Below, piece by piece: positions 33,070-41,306 of a stretch of DNA of 64,000 nt. The DNA is taken from contig NZ_CP084561.1 in assembly GCF_021789315.1 (NCBI RefSeq), positions 1,488,001 through 1,552,000 of the forward strand. Direction: 5' to 3'. How positions within the stretch are numbered: position 1 is the stretch's first letter; each line of letters begins with the position of its first letter. Source of the stretch: Arthrobacter sp. FW305-BF8 (GTDB lineage: Bacteria; Actinomycetota; Actinomycetes; Actinomycetales; Micrococcaceae). The notes under the pieces were generated by a model. The model ran no database searches. It was given only the letters and a program-made list of their open reading frames with translations, and had not been told where the DNA came from. The position numbers were made by a program, and so were the translations under genes.

Positions 33070-34872
33070 TTAGTACTTCCTCACCATCGGCTCGTAGCGC
33101 GTAAAGACAACCGGCTTGGTGGCAAGCCGGACACCGGCGATTGCCTCCTCCGCGGAACCGTCGGCCGGTGCGTGGTCTTCTTTGTACGCCATGGAGTGCT
33201 TCATGAATTTTTCGTCGTCGCGGTCCGGGAAGTCCTCGCGGAAGTGGCCGCCGCGGGATTCCTCACGGTGCAGGGCAGCCACCGTCATGACCCGGGCCAG
33301 TTCCAGCAGGAACCCGAGTTCAACGGCCTCCAGCAGGTCAAGGTTGAAGCGCTTGCCCTTGTCCTGGACGTTGATGCGCTGGTAGCGCTCCTCGAAGGAC
33401 TCGATGTCCCTGAGGACCTGGTTGAGCGTGTCAGCCGTGCGGAACACCTGCATGTTGGCGTCCATGGTGTCCTGCAGTTCCTTACGGATTGCGGAGACCT
33501 TCTCGGTGCCATTGGCGTTGCGGGCCACGTCCAGCAGCCCGATCGTGAAGGCTTCCGGGTTCTCCGGCAGCTCCACGAAGTCGGCCGTCTTGGCGTATTC
33601 AGCGGCGGCGATGCCGGCGCGCTTGCCGAACACGTTGATGTCCAGCAGGGAGTTGGTGCCCAGACGGTTGGAGCCGTGCACGGAAACGCAGGCCACTTCG
33701 CCGGCGGCGTAGAGGCCCGGAACAACAGTGTCGTTGTCCTGCAGGACCTCGGTGGTGATGTTCGTCGGGATGCCGCCCATGGCGTAGTGGGCCGTCGGGA
33801 AGACGGGGACCGGCTCCGTGTAGGGCTCCACGCCGAGGTAGGTGCGGGCGAACTCGGTGATGTCCGGCAGCTTGGCGTCGATGTGGGCCGGCTCAAGGTG
33901 CGTCAGGTCAAGGAGCACATAGTCCTTGTTCGGACCGCAGCCGCGGCCTTCGCGGACCTCGTTGGCCATAGAGCGGGCCACGATGTCACGCGGGGCGAGG
34001 TCCTTGATGGTGGGGGCGTAGCGCTCCATGAAGCGCTCACCCTCGGAGTTGCGCAGGATGGCACCTTCACCGCGGGCGGCCTCGGACAGGAGGATGCCCA
34101 GGCCGGCGAGGCCGGTCGGGTGGAACTGGAAGAACTCCATGTCCTCCAGGGGGATGCCGCGGCGGAACGCGATGCCCATGCCGTCACCGGTCAGGGTGTG
34201 GGCATTTGAGGTGGTCTTGAAGACCTTGCCGGCGCCGCCAGAGGCGAACACCACGGATTTGGCCTGGAAGACGTGCAGCTCGCCGGAGGCGAGGTCGTAG
34301 GACACGACGCCGGCCACGCGCTTCTGCTTGAACGGCGTGCCGTCCTCACGCACGGCGTCCTCCTCGACGGTCAGGAGGTCCAGGACGTAGTACTCGTTGT
34401 AAAACTCAACGTTGTGCTTGACGCAGTTTTGGTACAGGGTCTGCAGGATCATGTGGCCCGTGCGGTCGGCGGCGTAGCACGCGCGGCGCACCGGAGCCTT
34501 GCCGTGGTCACGGGTGTGGCCGCCGAAGCGGCGCTGGTCGATGCGGCCCTCTGGCGTGCGGTTGAACGGCAGGCCCATCTTCTCGAGGTCCAGCACCGCG
34601 TCGATGGCTTCCTTGGCCATGACCTCGGCGGCGTCCTGGTCAACCAGGTAGTCGCCGCCCTTGATGGTGTCGAAGGTGTGCCATTCCCAGTTGTCTTCCT
34701 CGACATTGGCCAGGGCTGCACACATGCCGCCCTGCGCCGCACCCGTGTGGGAGCGGGTGGGGTACAGCTTGGTCAGTACTGCTGTTCGCGCACGCTGACC
34801 GGACTCGATCGCGGCGCGCATCCCGGCGCCACCGGCACCGACGATGACGACGTCGTACTTATGGACCTGCAT
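33070..34872 (-). CDS. sdhA: Succinate dehydrogenase flavoprotein subunit
   Basis: 600 residues from ATG 34872, with an AGAAAGAG ribosome site. Longer frames upstream add an unrelated leader. FAD binding begins at YDVVIVGAGGAGMRAAIES; the covalent FAD histidine lies in YPTRSHTGAAQGGMCAAL. The active-site HTFDTIKGGDYLVDQDA, GGHTRDHGKAPVRRA and HYAMGGIPTN blocks are intact, with the FQFHPTGLAG motif. It oxidises succinate to fumarate in the TCA cycle. Third in the order sdhC-sdhD-sdhA-sdhB; a stem-loop lies in the 105-nt gap before it. Confidence 0.97.
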   Translation of the reverse strand: MQVHKYDVVIVGAGGAGMRAAIESGQRARTAVLTKLYPTRSHTGAAQGGMCAALANVEEDNWEWHTFDTIKGGDYLVDQDAAEVMAKEAIDAVLDLEKMGLPFNRTPEGRIDQRRFGGHTRDHGKAPVRRACYAADRTGHMILQTLYQNCVKHNVEFYNEYYVLDLLTVEEDAVREDGTPFKQKRVAGVVSYDLASGELHVFQAKSVVFASGGAGKVFKTTSNAHTLTGDGMGIAFRRGIPLEDMEFFQFHPTGLAGLGILLSEAARGEGAILRNSEGERFMERYAPTIKDLAPRDIVARSMANEVREGRGCGPNKDYVLLDLTHLEPAHIDAKLPDITEFARTYLGVEPYTEPVPVFPTAHYAMGGIPTNITTEVLQDNDTVVPGLYAAGEVACVSVHGSNRLGTNSLLDINVFGKRAGIAAAEYAKTADFVELPENPEAFTIGLLDVARNANGTEKVSAIRKELQDTMDANMQVFRTADTLNQVLRDIESFEERYQRINVQDKGKRFNLDLLEAVELGFLLELARVMTVAALHREESRGGHFREDFPDRDDEKFMKHSMAYKEDHAPADGSAEEAIAGVRLATKPVVFTRYEPMVRKY

Positions 34873-34941
34873 ACCAGACGCTCTTTCTCTCAAAATTCGC
34901 AATAAAACAGCGGGCGGCCTGAGCCGTCTCCGCACAAAACT

Positions 34942-34968
34942 GCGGCCCGCCAAGGGATGGCGGGCCGC
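34942..34968 (-). promoter_or_regulatory. Stem-loop inside the sdh operon
   Basis: GCGGCCCGCC / GGCGGGCCGC, a 10-bp perfect stem with a 7-nt loop, in the sdhD-sdhA gap. No U-run. May be an attenuator, an RNA processing site or mRNA stabiliser that sets subunit ratios. Confidence 0.55.
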
Positions 34969-34977
34969 CAGGGGATG

Positions 34978-35469
34978 CTACGCGGGGCAGAAGCCGCCGG
35001 GCAGCTGGACGCCGTCCACCACCGGGCACGGGTTGAAGGTGAAGATCACCAGGGTGCCGAGGATGATGATGACGGCGGAGGCTGCGTAGAGAACCATCTT
35101 GAGCCAGAAGCGGGTGGAATCCTTCTCGGCGTAGTCGTTGATGATGGTGCGCACGCCGTTGGTGCCGTGCAGCATGGCGAGCCACAGCATGGCCAGGTCC
35201 CAGAACTGCCAGAACGGATCTGCCCACTTGCCGGCAACGAAGCCGAAGTCGATGGCGTGGATGCCTTCGCCCACCAGGAGGTTCACGATGAGGTGGCCGA
35301 AGATCAGCACCACCAGGACCACGCCGGAGAGGCGCATGAACAGCCAGGCCAGCATTTCGAAGTTGCCGCGGGAGCTGCCGTTGCGGCGGTACTTCGGGGC
35401 GATCTTGCCGGACTCGGGCTTGCCGGCGATCTGTCCGCTGCGCGGGGACTGGATCTCAGTTGCGGACAT
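34978..35469 (-). CDS. sdhD: Succinate dehydrogenase membrane anchor subunit
   Basis: 163 residues. The N-terminal about 45 residues are polar. Three membrane helices follow: FEMLAWLFMRLSGVVLVVLIFGHLIVNLLV with the heme-region histidine (GHLIV), FWDLAMLWLAMLHGTNGVRTIINDY, and a third around MVLYAASAVIIILGTLVIF. This fits the membrane heme/quinone subunit of actinobacterial complex II. It starts 3 nt after the sdhC stop. Confidence 0.93.
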   Translation of the reverse strand: MSATEIQSPRSGQIAGKPESGKIAPKYRRNGSSRGNFEMLAWLFMRLSGVVLVVLIFGHLIVNLLVGEGIHAIDFGFVAGKWADPFWQFWDLAMLWLAMLHGTNGVRTIINDYAEKDSTRFWLKMVLYAASAVIIILGTLVIFTFNPCPVVDGVQLPGGFCPA

Positions 35470-35472
35470 GGC

Positions 35473-35853
35473 TTAGTGACCTCCGAGCGCGAGGGACAGG
35501 TGGCGGATGGCGAAGGCGACCATGGTGACGACCCACAGGCCCAGCACCACCCAAAGCATCTGGCGCTGGTACTTGGCGCCCTTCTTCCAGAAGTCGACGG
35601 CGATGATCCGCAGGCCGTTGAAGGCGTGGAACACGATCGCTGCGACGAGGCCCGTTTCACCCAGGGCCATCAGCGGGTTCTTGTAGGCACCGATTACCGC
35701 GGTGTAGGCCTCGGGCGACACCCTCACCAGGGAGGTGTCCAGCACATGGACCAACAAGAAGAAAAAGATCACAACACCGGTAATGCGGTGTCCAACCCAG
35801 GACCACATGCCTTCACGGCCGCGGTACAAGGTGCCAGCTGGTTTCGTCGGCAC
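35473..35853 (-). CDS. sdhC: Succinate dehydrogenase cytochrome b556 subunit
   Basis: 126 residues from GTG 35853, which has AGGGAGG eight nt upstream. Three membrane helices; SWVGHRITGVVIFFFLLVHVLDTSL holds the family SxxxHRxTG motif and heme-ligand-type histidines, and FHAFNGLRIIAVDFWKKG matches the conserved cytosolic loop. First gene of the operon. An in-frame start 21 nt upstream lacks a ribosome site. Confidence 0.94.
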   Translation of the reverse strand: MPTKPAGTLYRGREGMWSWVGHRITGVVIFFFLLVHVLDTSLVRVSPEAYTAVIGAYKNPLMALGETGLVAAIVFHAFNGLRIIAVDFWKKGAKYQRQMLWVVLGLWVVTMVAFAIRHLSLALGGH

Positions 35854-35942
35854 TGAATAAACCTCCCTGAACACAGCGGCGCTGGCGCGGGATCCACGCC
35901 GGGGGAAACGCCTGCTGCGAGAGCACTCGTAGCTCAGGCCTA

Positions 35943-35971
35943 AATCTAGGCTTCGCTTACAGCTTATTCAA
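35943..35971 (-). promoter_or_regulatory. Predicted sdhCDAB promoter
   Basis: On the minus strand: -35 TTGAAT (35971-35966), 17-nt spacer, -10 TAGATT (35948-35943), about 90 nt before sdhC. The rest of the 257-nt gap to manC shows no other strong signal, apart from TAAAGT at 36097-36102 near the manC start, a possible leaderless -10. Confidence 0.55.
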
Positions 35972-36110
35972 TTCAGGCGTTCCTTGCCCGCCACGTACTG
36001 TACGGATTTTCGGCAATTTTGAGACGAAGACCACATCTGTTGCCACTGTAGCCACATGCTGGGCGGCCGCGAAAGGCCTCGCCGGGGTGCGTCGGCTAAA
36101 GTAGGCCTTG

Positions 36111-37244
36111 ATGAGTAACGACAAAGTGACAAGCCAGGATTCACCTCTCAGCCGTTTTATCGCTGTGATTCCTGCGGGCGGTGTGGGGACCCGCCTCTGG
36201 CCTCTGTCACGTGCAGCAGCTCCCAAATTCCTTCATGACCTCACCGGTTCCGGCAGCACGCTCCTTCGTGCCACCTACGACCGCCTTGAACCGCTGGCCG
36301 GCAACCGCGTCCTCGTGGTCACCGGCGTGGCGCACCGGAACGCCGTGTGCAGCCAGCTGCCCGAGGTCCAGGACGCCGACCTCGTGCTCGAGAGTGAGCC
36401 CAAGGACTCCGGGGCCGCAATCGGCCTGGCCGCGGCCATCCTGCACCAGCGGGATCCGGACGTCATCATGGGTTCCTTCGCGGCGGACCACGTGATCAGC
36501 CCGGACGGGCTGTTCCAGGATGCCGTCCGCGAAGCCATCCACACCGCCGCGGCCGGCAAGATCGTGACCATCGGCATCAAGCCGACGCACCCGTCTACGG
36601 GCTTCGGCTACATCCGGTCCGGGAACTCGCTGCGCATCCCCGGCGCGCCCAGCGCCCAGGCGGTAGTGGAGTTCGTGGAAAAGCCGAACGAAGACGTCGC
36701 CCAGCAGTACGTGGACAGCGGTGAGTACGTCTGGAACGCCGGCATGTTCGTGGCGCCCGTTTCCCTTATGCTCAAGCACCTGGAAGCGAACCAGCCCGAG
36801 CTGTTCACTGGCCTCCAGAAAATCGCCCAGGCCTGGGACACCCCGCAGCGGGACGAGGTCACCGCCCGGATCTGGCCCACCCTGCCCAAGATCGCCATTG
36901 ACTACGCCGTGGCCGAGCCCGCAGCGGCGGCCGGGGACGTCGCCGTCGTACCCGGCTCCTTCCGCTGGGACGACGTTGGTGACTTCGCCTCCGTGGGCCG
37001 GCTGAACAGCGCCAAGGAAGTGGACGAGGTGACCGTCCTCGGCGAGGGCGCCCGCGTCTTCACCGAAAACGCCAGCGGCGTGGTGGTCTCGGACACCAAG
37101 CGCGTCATCGCACTGATCGGCATCAAGGACGTCGTCATTGTGGACACGCCGGATGCGCTGCTGGTTACCACCAAGCAGCACTCCCAGCGGGTGAAGCAGG
37201 CGGTGGACGCGCTAAAGGCCAGCGGCGACACCGACGTTCTCTAG
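36111..37244 (+). CDS. manC: Mannose-1-phosphate guanylyltransferase
   Basis: 377 residues of the GT-A nucleotidyltransferase fold. Signature VIPAGGVGTRLWPLSRAAAPKFL near the N-terminus binds the nucleotide and metal, then ESEPKDSGAAIGLAAAIL, and FVEKPNEDVAQQYVDSGEYVWNAGMFV. Short, single-domain type: no C-terminal isomerase cupin. It makes GDP-mannose for cell-envelope glycans and glycolipids. Divergent from the sdh operon and followed by a strong stem-loop. ATG 36111 is chosen over the TTG just before it. Confidence 0.92.
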   Translation: MSNDKVTSQDSPLSRFIAVIPAGGVGTRLWPLSRAAAPKFLHDLTGSGSTLLRATYDRLEPLAGNRVLVVTGVAHRNAVCSQLPEVQDADLVLESEPKDSGAAIGLAAAILHQRDPDVIMGSFAADHVISPDGLFQDAVREAIHTAAAGKIVTIGIKPTHPSTGFGYIRSGNSLRIPGAPSAQAVVEFVEKPNEDVAQQYVDSGEYVWNAGMFVAPVSLMLKHLEANQPELFTGLQKIAQAWDTPQRDEVTARIWPTLPKIAIDYAVAEPAAAAGDVAVVPGSFRWDDVGDFASVGRLNSAKEVDEVTVLGEGARVFTENASGVVVSDTKRVIALIGIKDVVIVDTPDALLVTTKQHSQRVKQAVDALKASGDTDVL

Positions 37245-37256
37245 CAAGCCGACCTC

Positions 37257-37300
37257 TTATTGGAGGGAACCGCCGATAATCCGGCGGTTCCCTCCAATAA
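37257..37300. terminator. Long perfect stem-loop after manC
   Basis: An 18-bp perfect stem (TTATTGGAGGGAACCGCC and its complement), extendable by a G-C pair, with a 6-nt loop. It starts 13 nt past the manC stop codon. Confidence 0.8.
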
Positions 37301-37379
37301 TGCGTTAAGCGGAGATGGCAGACACGTAACGCGGAGAAGGCGATGCCGCTAATCTTTTCGGTCTCGCTACAGTTGAGGT

Positions 37380-38579
37380 GTGCGCAATTACACTACCGAA
37401 GCTGAGCCCACCGCCCTCGTGGGGCCCTGGCTCGAGCCCCTGCTGCCGGAACTGATCGATTTTCGCCGTGACCTGCATGCGCACCCCGAACTGTCCTTCA
37501 GGGAATTTCGGACCACCGACAAGCTGGCGGAGCGGCTAGAGGCTGCCGGCCTCAAGCCCCGGCGGCTGGAGGGTACGGGCCTGACCGTTGACATCGGCGA
37601 GGGTCCGATTGCCACGGCGCTGCGCGGCGACATCGATGCGCTCCCGATCATCGAGGAAACGGGACTGCCCTTCGCCTCAAAGAACCATGGCGTCACCCAC
37701 GCCTGTGGCCACGATGTGCACACGACCACCATGCTGGGCATCGCCCTGGTGCTGCACCGCATGCACCAGGAGTCCCCGCTGGGCGGCACGGTCCGCATCA
37801 TCTTCCAGCCGGCCGAGGAAACCATGCCCGGCGGCGCGCACTCCTGCATCGAGCAGGGCGTCCTCGAAGGCGTGCCCCGTATCCTGGCACTGCACTGCGA
37901 CCCGCGCATCGAAGTGGGCAAGATCGGCACCCGCATCGGTGCCATCACCTCGGCGTCGGACACCATCCGGATTGAACTGTCCGGCCGCGGCGGGCACACC
38001 TCGCGCCCGCACCTGACCGAGGATCTGGTTTTCGCGCTGGCGCAGATTGCCGTGAACGTGCCGGCCGTCCTGTCCCGCCGGGTGGATGTCCGCAGCGGCG
38101 TCTCGGTGGTGTGGGGACACATCTCCGCGGGCTCGGCGCCCAACGCCATCCCCGGCACCGGGTACATGGCAGGGACCATGCGTTGCCTGGACCGCGACGC
38201 GTGGCACAGCGCCGGCGAACTGCTGGATGAAGTGGTGCACCAGGTGGCCGCTCCCTACGGCGTCGACGTCCGGCTGGAGCATACCCGCGGCGTTCCTCCG
38301 GTGGTCAACTCCGAGCATGAGACAGCACTGATCGAGGCCGCGGCCCGCGCCGAGATCGGCGAGAGTTCGGTGGTGTTGACGCCGCAGTCCATGGGCGGGG
38401 AGGACTTCGCCTGGTTCCTCGCCGAGCTGCCGGGAGCCATGATGCGCCTCGGCACCAAGACCCCCGGCGGCGAGGAGTACGACCTGCACCGCGGCGACTA
38501 CATCCTGGACGAGCGTGCCCTCGGCTTCGGCATCCAGGTCCTCACCGCCGCAGCGCTCCGCACCATCCGCGACCTCTAG
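37380..38579 (+). CDS. M20 family amidohydrolase (amidohydrolase/aminoacylase type)
   Basis: 399 residues. Metal-binding motifs of the peptidase M20/M40 amidohydrolases are present: RRDLHAHPELSFREF, GDIDALPIIEETG, THACGHDVHTTTMLGIAL, FQPAEETMPGGAHSCIEQG and the C-terminal SMGGEDFAWFLAELPGAMMRLG. A dimerisation domain with GRGGHTSRPHLTEDLVFALAQI lies in the middle. Such enzymes hydrolyse N-acyl amino acids, hippurate, or IAA conjugates; the substrate is not clear here. Monocistronic, between two stem-loop elements. Confidence 0.9.
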   Translation: MRNYTTEAEPTALVGPWLEPLLPELIDFRRDLHAHPELSFREFRTTDKLAERLEAAGLKPRRLEGTGLTVDIGEGPIATALRGDIDALPIIEETGLPFASKNHGVTHACGHDVHTTTMLGIALVLHRMHQESPLGGTVRIIFQPAEETMPGGAHSCIEQGVLEGVPRILALHCDPRIEVGKIGTRIGAITSASDTIRIELSGRGGHTSRPHLTEDLVFALAQIAVNVPAVLSRRVDVRSGVSVVWGHISAGSAPNAIPGTGYMAGTMRCLDRDAWHSAGELLDEVVHQVAAPYGVDVRLEHTRGVPPVVNSEHETALIEAAARAEIGESSVVLTPQSMGGEDFAWFLAELPGAMMRLGTKTPGGEEYDLHRGDYILDERALGFGIQVLTAAALRTIRDL

Positions 38580-38590
38580 GCCCCGGCTTC

Positions 38591-38657
38591 GAGCGCGAAC
38601 TGGCAGGTAACGCCCTCAAACTCCACTTTTGAGGGCACTAGCTGCCAGTTCGCGCTC
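38591..38657. repeat. 65-67 bp palindromic repeat, copy 1
   Basis: Arms GAGCGCGAACTGGCAG and CTGCCAGTTCGCGCTC pair perfectly; inner CCCTCAAA/TTTGAGGG pairs too. Over 65 nt it differs from the copy at 40666-40730 at six positions. Located after the amidohydrolase gene and before the OhrR gene. Confidence 0.85.
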
Positions 38658-38681
38658 TTGTTTGCGGTGGTAAGTTGTGCA

Positions 38682-38692
38682 CAATTGAATTG
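38682..38692. promoter_or_regulatory. Candidate OhrR operator
   Basis: CAATT-G-AATTG is an 11-bp perfect palindrome 19 nt upstream of the ohrR start. The AATT-rich half-site resembles known OhrR operators. Confidence 0.5.
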
Positions 38693-38710
38693 CCCGCTAC
38701 CGTTGTGGGC

Positions 38711-39145
38711 ATGCCCGATGCTCCCCGCCTTGACCGCCAGGTGTGCTTTGCCCTGTACTCCGCGTCGCGCGCTGCCACCGCCGTCTACCGCCCGCTCCTG
38801 GAGGAGCTGGGCCTGACGTACCCGCAGTATCTAGTCATGCTGGTGCTCTGGGAAAGCGAGCCGCGCGGCGTACGGGAACTGGGGGAGGAGCTTGGGCTCG
38901 ACTCCGGAACCCTCTCGCCCCTCCTCAAGCGGCTCGAGGTGCTGGCCCTCGTTGAGCGGCGGCGCTCGGCCGAGGATGAACGCCGCGTCGCCGTGCATCT
39001 GACCGACGCCGGCAGGGCCCTGAGTGGCAAGGCCTCCGGAGTGCCGCAGCACCTCGCTGCCGCAGCGGACCTGAGCCCCCGCGAGCTTGACCAGCTGCGC
39101 GAAACCCTCGGCAAGCTCACAGCAGCCCTGCACGACTCCCTCTAG
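38711..39145 (+). CDS. ohrR: MarR family regulator, OhrR type
   Basis: 144 residues from ATG 38711. The winged helix includes LTYPQYLVMLVLWE, GLDSGTLSPLLKRLEVLALVERRRSAEDERRV. The peroxide-sensing cysteine expected in OhrR is Cys12 in DRQVCFALYSASRA, which is diagnostic. OhrR represses ohr until organic hydroperoxides oxidise that cysteine. The ohr gene follows 43 nt downstream on the same strand, and a palindrome lies just upstream. Confidence 0.92.
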   Translation: MPDAPRLDRQVCFALYSASRAATAVYRPLLEELGLTYPQYLVMLVLWESEPRGVRELGEELGLDSGTLSPLLKRLEVLALVERRRSAEDERRVAVHLTDAGRALSGKASGVPQHLAAAADLSPRELDQLRETLGKLTAALHDSL

Positions 39146-39188
39146 GCATCCCCCAAACCACCAGCCCTCCCCACCAGAAGGAAACACA

Positions 39189-39620
39189 GTGAAGACTCTC
39201 TACACAGCCGAGGCCCTGGCGTCCGGCGAAGGCCGCGACGGCTCCGCGCGAACCAAGGACGGCAAACTCGACGTCAACCTCGCCAGCCCGGTGGAGCTGG
39301 GCGGCAGCGGCGAGGGCACCAACCCGGAGCAGCTGTTCGCCGCCGGCTACGCGGCGTGCTTCCACTCCGCCCTCCGCGTGGTCGGCCGGCAGGCCCGGGC
39401 AGACCTCACGGACTCAGCCGTCGCCGCCAAGATCCACTTCGGCGCCCTCGAAGACCGCGACGGCTACGGCCTGGCCGCCGAGCTGGAAATCGCCCTCCCC
39501 GCCCTGGACCGCGGCACTGCCGAGAGCCTCATGGCCAAGGCGCATAGCATTTGCCCGTACTCCAACGTGACGCGCGGCAACATGGACGTCGCCCTGACGC
39601 TCGTGGAGTTCGCAGCGTGA
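39189..39620 (+). CDS. ohr: Organic hydroperoxide resistance protein, Ohr/OsmC family
   Basis: 143 residues. The two catalytic cysteines are Cys57 in AAGYAACFHSAL and Cys122 in AHSICPYSNVTRGN, with the LFAAGYAACF signature. It reduces lipid and organic hydroperoxides using lipoyl thiols. GTG 39189 is preceded by AGAAGGAAA; the longer frame upstream overlaps ohrR and is not real. It overlaps the next gene by 4 nt. Confidence 0.95.
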   Translation: MKTLYTAEALASGEGRDGSARTKDGKLDVNLASPVELGGSGEGTNPEQLFAAGYAACFHSALRVVGRQARADLTDSAVAAKIHFGALEDRDGYGLAAELEIALPALDRGTAESLMAKAHSICPYSNVTRGNMDVALTLVEFAA

Positions 39621-40645
39621 GCGCGGGTGCAGCAACAGCGTTGCCGGCGACCACGCGCGAGATCCAGCTGGCCTCCCGTCCATCAGGACGGCCTGTCCCG
39701 GAGAACTTCAGGCTCGCCGAGACGGCAGTTCCGGCCCTCAGCGACGGCGAGATCCTGGTCCGGAACCTGTTCATCTCGGTGGACCCCTACATGCGCGGCC
39801 GCATGAACGACGCCAAATCCTATTCAGCGCCGTTTGCCCTGGACAAAGCGCTCGACGGCGGTGCGGTGGGTCAGGTGATCGCGTCCCGGTCCGATCAGCG
39901 CAAGGTGGGGGACGTCGTGGTCCATCAGCTCGGCTGGCGGGAGCATGCGGTGGTGGACGCGGAGCGGACAACTCCCGCGGACACGGACCTCGCCCCGGCA
40001 TCAGCTTTCCTGGGTGCGCTGGGCATGACCGGACTCACTGCGTATGCCGGCCTGCTGAAGGTTGCGGAGTTCAAGCCCGGCGATGCCGTGTTCGTCTCGG
40101 GCGCCGCCGGTGCGGTGGGCTCGCTCGTGGGGCAGATCGCCAAGGCGATGGGGGCCTCAAAGGTGATTGGCAGCGCGGGCACGCCGGAGAAAGTTGCCCG
40201 GCTGCTGGACCTGGGCTTCGACGCTGCGTTCAACTACCGCGATGCCCCGGTCCTGGATCAGCTGAGGGCCGCCGCCGGCAGTGACGGCATCGATGTGTAC
40301 TTCGACAACGTCGGGGGCGACCATCTCGAGGCCGCACTGTCGGTCCTGAACGTGGGCGGCCGCGTGGCCATGTGCGGCGCCATCTCCCAGTACAACTCGA
40401 CGGAGCCGCCGGCCGCGCCGCGCAACCTCGCCACGGCGATCGGGAAGCAGCTCACGCTGCGCGGGTTCCTCGTGGGCGGCCAGCGGCAGCATGCCGCTGA
40501 GTTCGCCGGGCGGATGGCCGGCTGGCTGGCCGACGGCACGGTCCGCTACGACGAGACGGTAATTGACGGCCTGGAGAACGCGCCGCTGGCCTTCATGGAC
40601 ATGCTCGACGGCGGGAACACCGGAAAGATGCTCGTCCGGCTTTAG
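39617..40645 (+). CDS. NADP-dependent MDR-family oxidoreductase (alkenal/quinone reductase type)
   Basis: 342 residues from GTG 39617. Medium-chain reductase without structural zinc. The N-terminal block NFRLAETAVPALSDGEILVRNLFISVDPYMRGRMND and the Rossmann segment GDAVFVSGAAGAVGSLVGQIAKAMG, then YFDNVGGDHLEAAL, match the leukotriene B4 dehydrogenase/CurA/YncB group. These reduce electrophilic double bonds using NADPH. Translational coupling with ohr suggests a joint response: Ohr removes peroxides and this enzyme removes reactive carbonyls formed from them. That joint role is inference. Confidence 0.9.
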   Translation: MSAGAATALPATTREIQLASRPSGRPVPENFRLAETAVPALSDGEILVRNLFISVDPYMRGRMNDAKSYSAPFALDKALDGGAVGQVIASRSDQRKVGDVVVHQLGWREHAVVDAERTTPADTDLAPASAFLGALGMTGLTAYAGLLKVAEFKPGDAVFVSGAAGAVGSLVGQIAKAMGASKVIGSAGTPEKVARLLDLGFDAAFNYRDAPVLDQLRAAAGSDGIDVYFDNVGGDHLEAALSVLNVGGRVAMCGAISQYNSTEPPAAPRNLATAIGKQLTLRGFLVGGQRQHAAEFAGRMAGWLADGTVRYDETVIDGLENAPLAFMDMLDGGNTGKMLVRL

Positions 40646-40665
40646 CCGGCACAGCAGTCGCCCCT

Positions 40666-40730
40666 AGCGCGAACTGGCAGCTGATGCCTTCAAACTCCAC
40701 GTTTGAGGGCATTAGCTGCCAGTTCGCGCT
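40666..40730. repeat. 65-bp palindromic repeat, copy 2
   Basis: AGCGCGAACTGGCAGCT and its complement at the far end enclose a TCAAACTCCACGTTTGA core. About 91% identical to 38591-38657. Located 21 nt downstream of the oxidoreductase stop. Confidence 0.85.
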
Positions 40731-40883
40731 GTGCTTTGGGGCCACAAGTGTACGTTCGCGCCTGGCGCGTTACCCGGGCGTGTTACCGGGACATGGAGCA
40801 GGACACTAAAGTGGGCTCATGAGTGCGCTGCCGCGCACCCGGGTGCCGGCCAGCGGCATCCCGTACGCCAAGGGGTGACGGCC

Positions 40884-41306
40884 GTGCAGAACGACGCCAA
40901 CGACGAGGGCGCCAGTATCGACTGGACGGCCCTGGAGACCGCCGCGCTCGACGCCATGAAGAACGCCTACTCGCCCTATTCGAACTTTCCGGTGGGCGCC
41001 GCGGCCCTCACAGCAGACGGCCGGATCGTGAGCGGCTGCAACGTGGAGAATGCCAGCTACGGCCTGACGCTGTGCGCCGAGTGCGTCCTCGTGGGCAACC
41101 TGCAGATGACCGGAGGCGGCCTGCTCCGTGCCTTCTGCTGCGTGGACGGCGGCGGCAACGTCCTCATGCCCTGCGGGCGCTGCCGGCAGCTGCTGTATGA
41201 GTTCCGGGCGCCCGGCATGGAGCTCATGACGACGCTTGGGATCAGGACCATGGACCAGGTGCTGCCCGACGCCTTTGGCCCCGAACACCTGGAGGGAACC
41301 CGGTGA
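40884..41306 (+). CDS. cdd: Cytidine deaminase
   Basis: 140 residues from GTG 40884 (AAGGGG 8 nt before). The zinc site is built from CAE (Cys64, Glu66) and PCGRC (Cys97, Cys100), with substrate-binding FPVGAAALTADGRIVSGCNVENASYG. Homotetrameric short type. It deaminates cytidine and deoxycytidine. Another GTG at 40875 is in frame but lies in the ribosome site. It overlaps deoA by 4 nt in a salvage operon. Confidence 0.94.
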   Translation: MQNDANDEGASIDWTALETAALDAMKNAYSPYSNFPVGAAALTADGRIVSGCNVENASYGLTLCAECVLVGNLQMTGGGLLRAFCCVDGGGNVLMPCGRCRQLLYEFRAPGMELMTTLGIRTMDQVLPDAFGPEHLEGTR

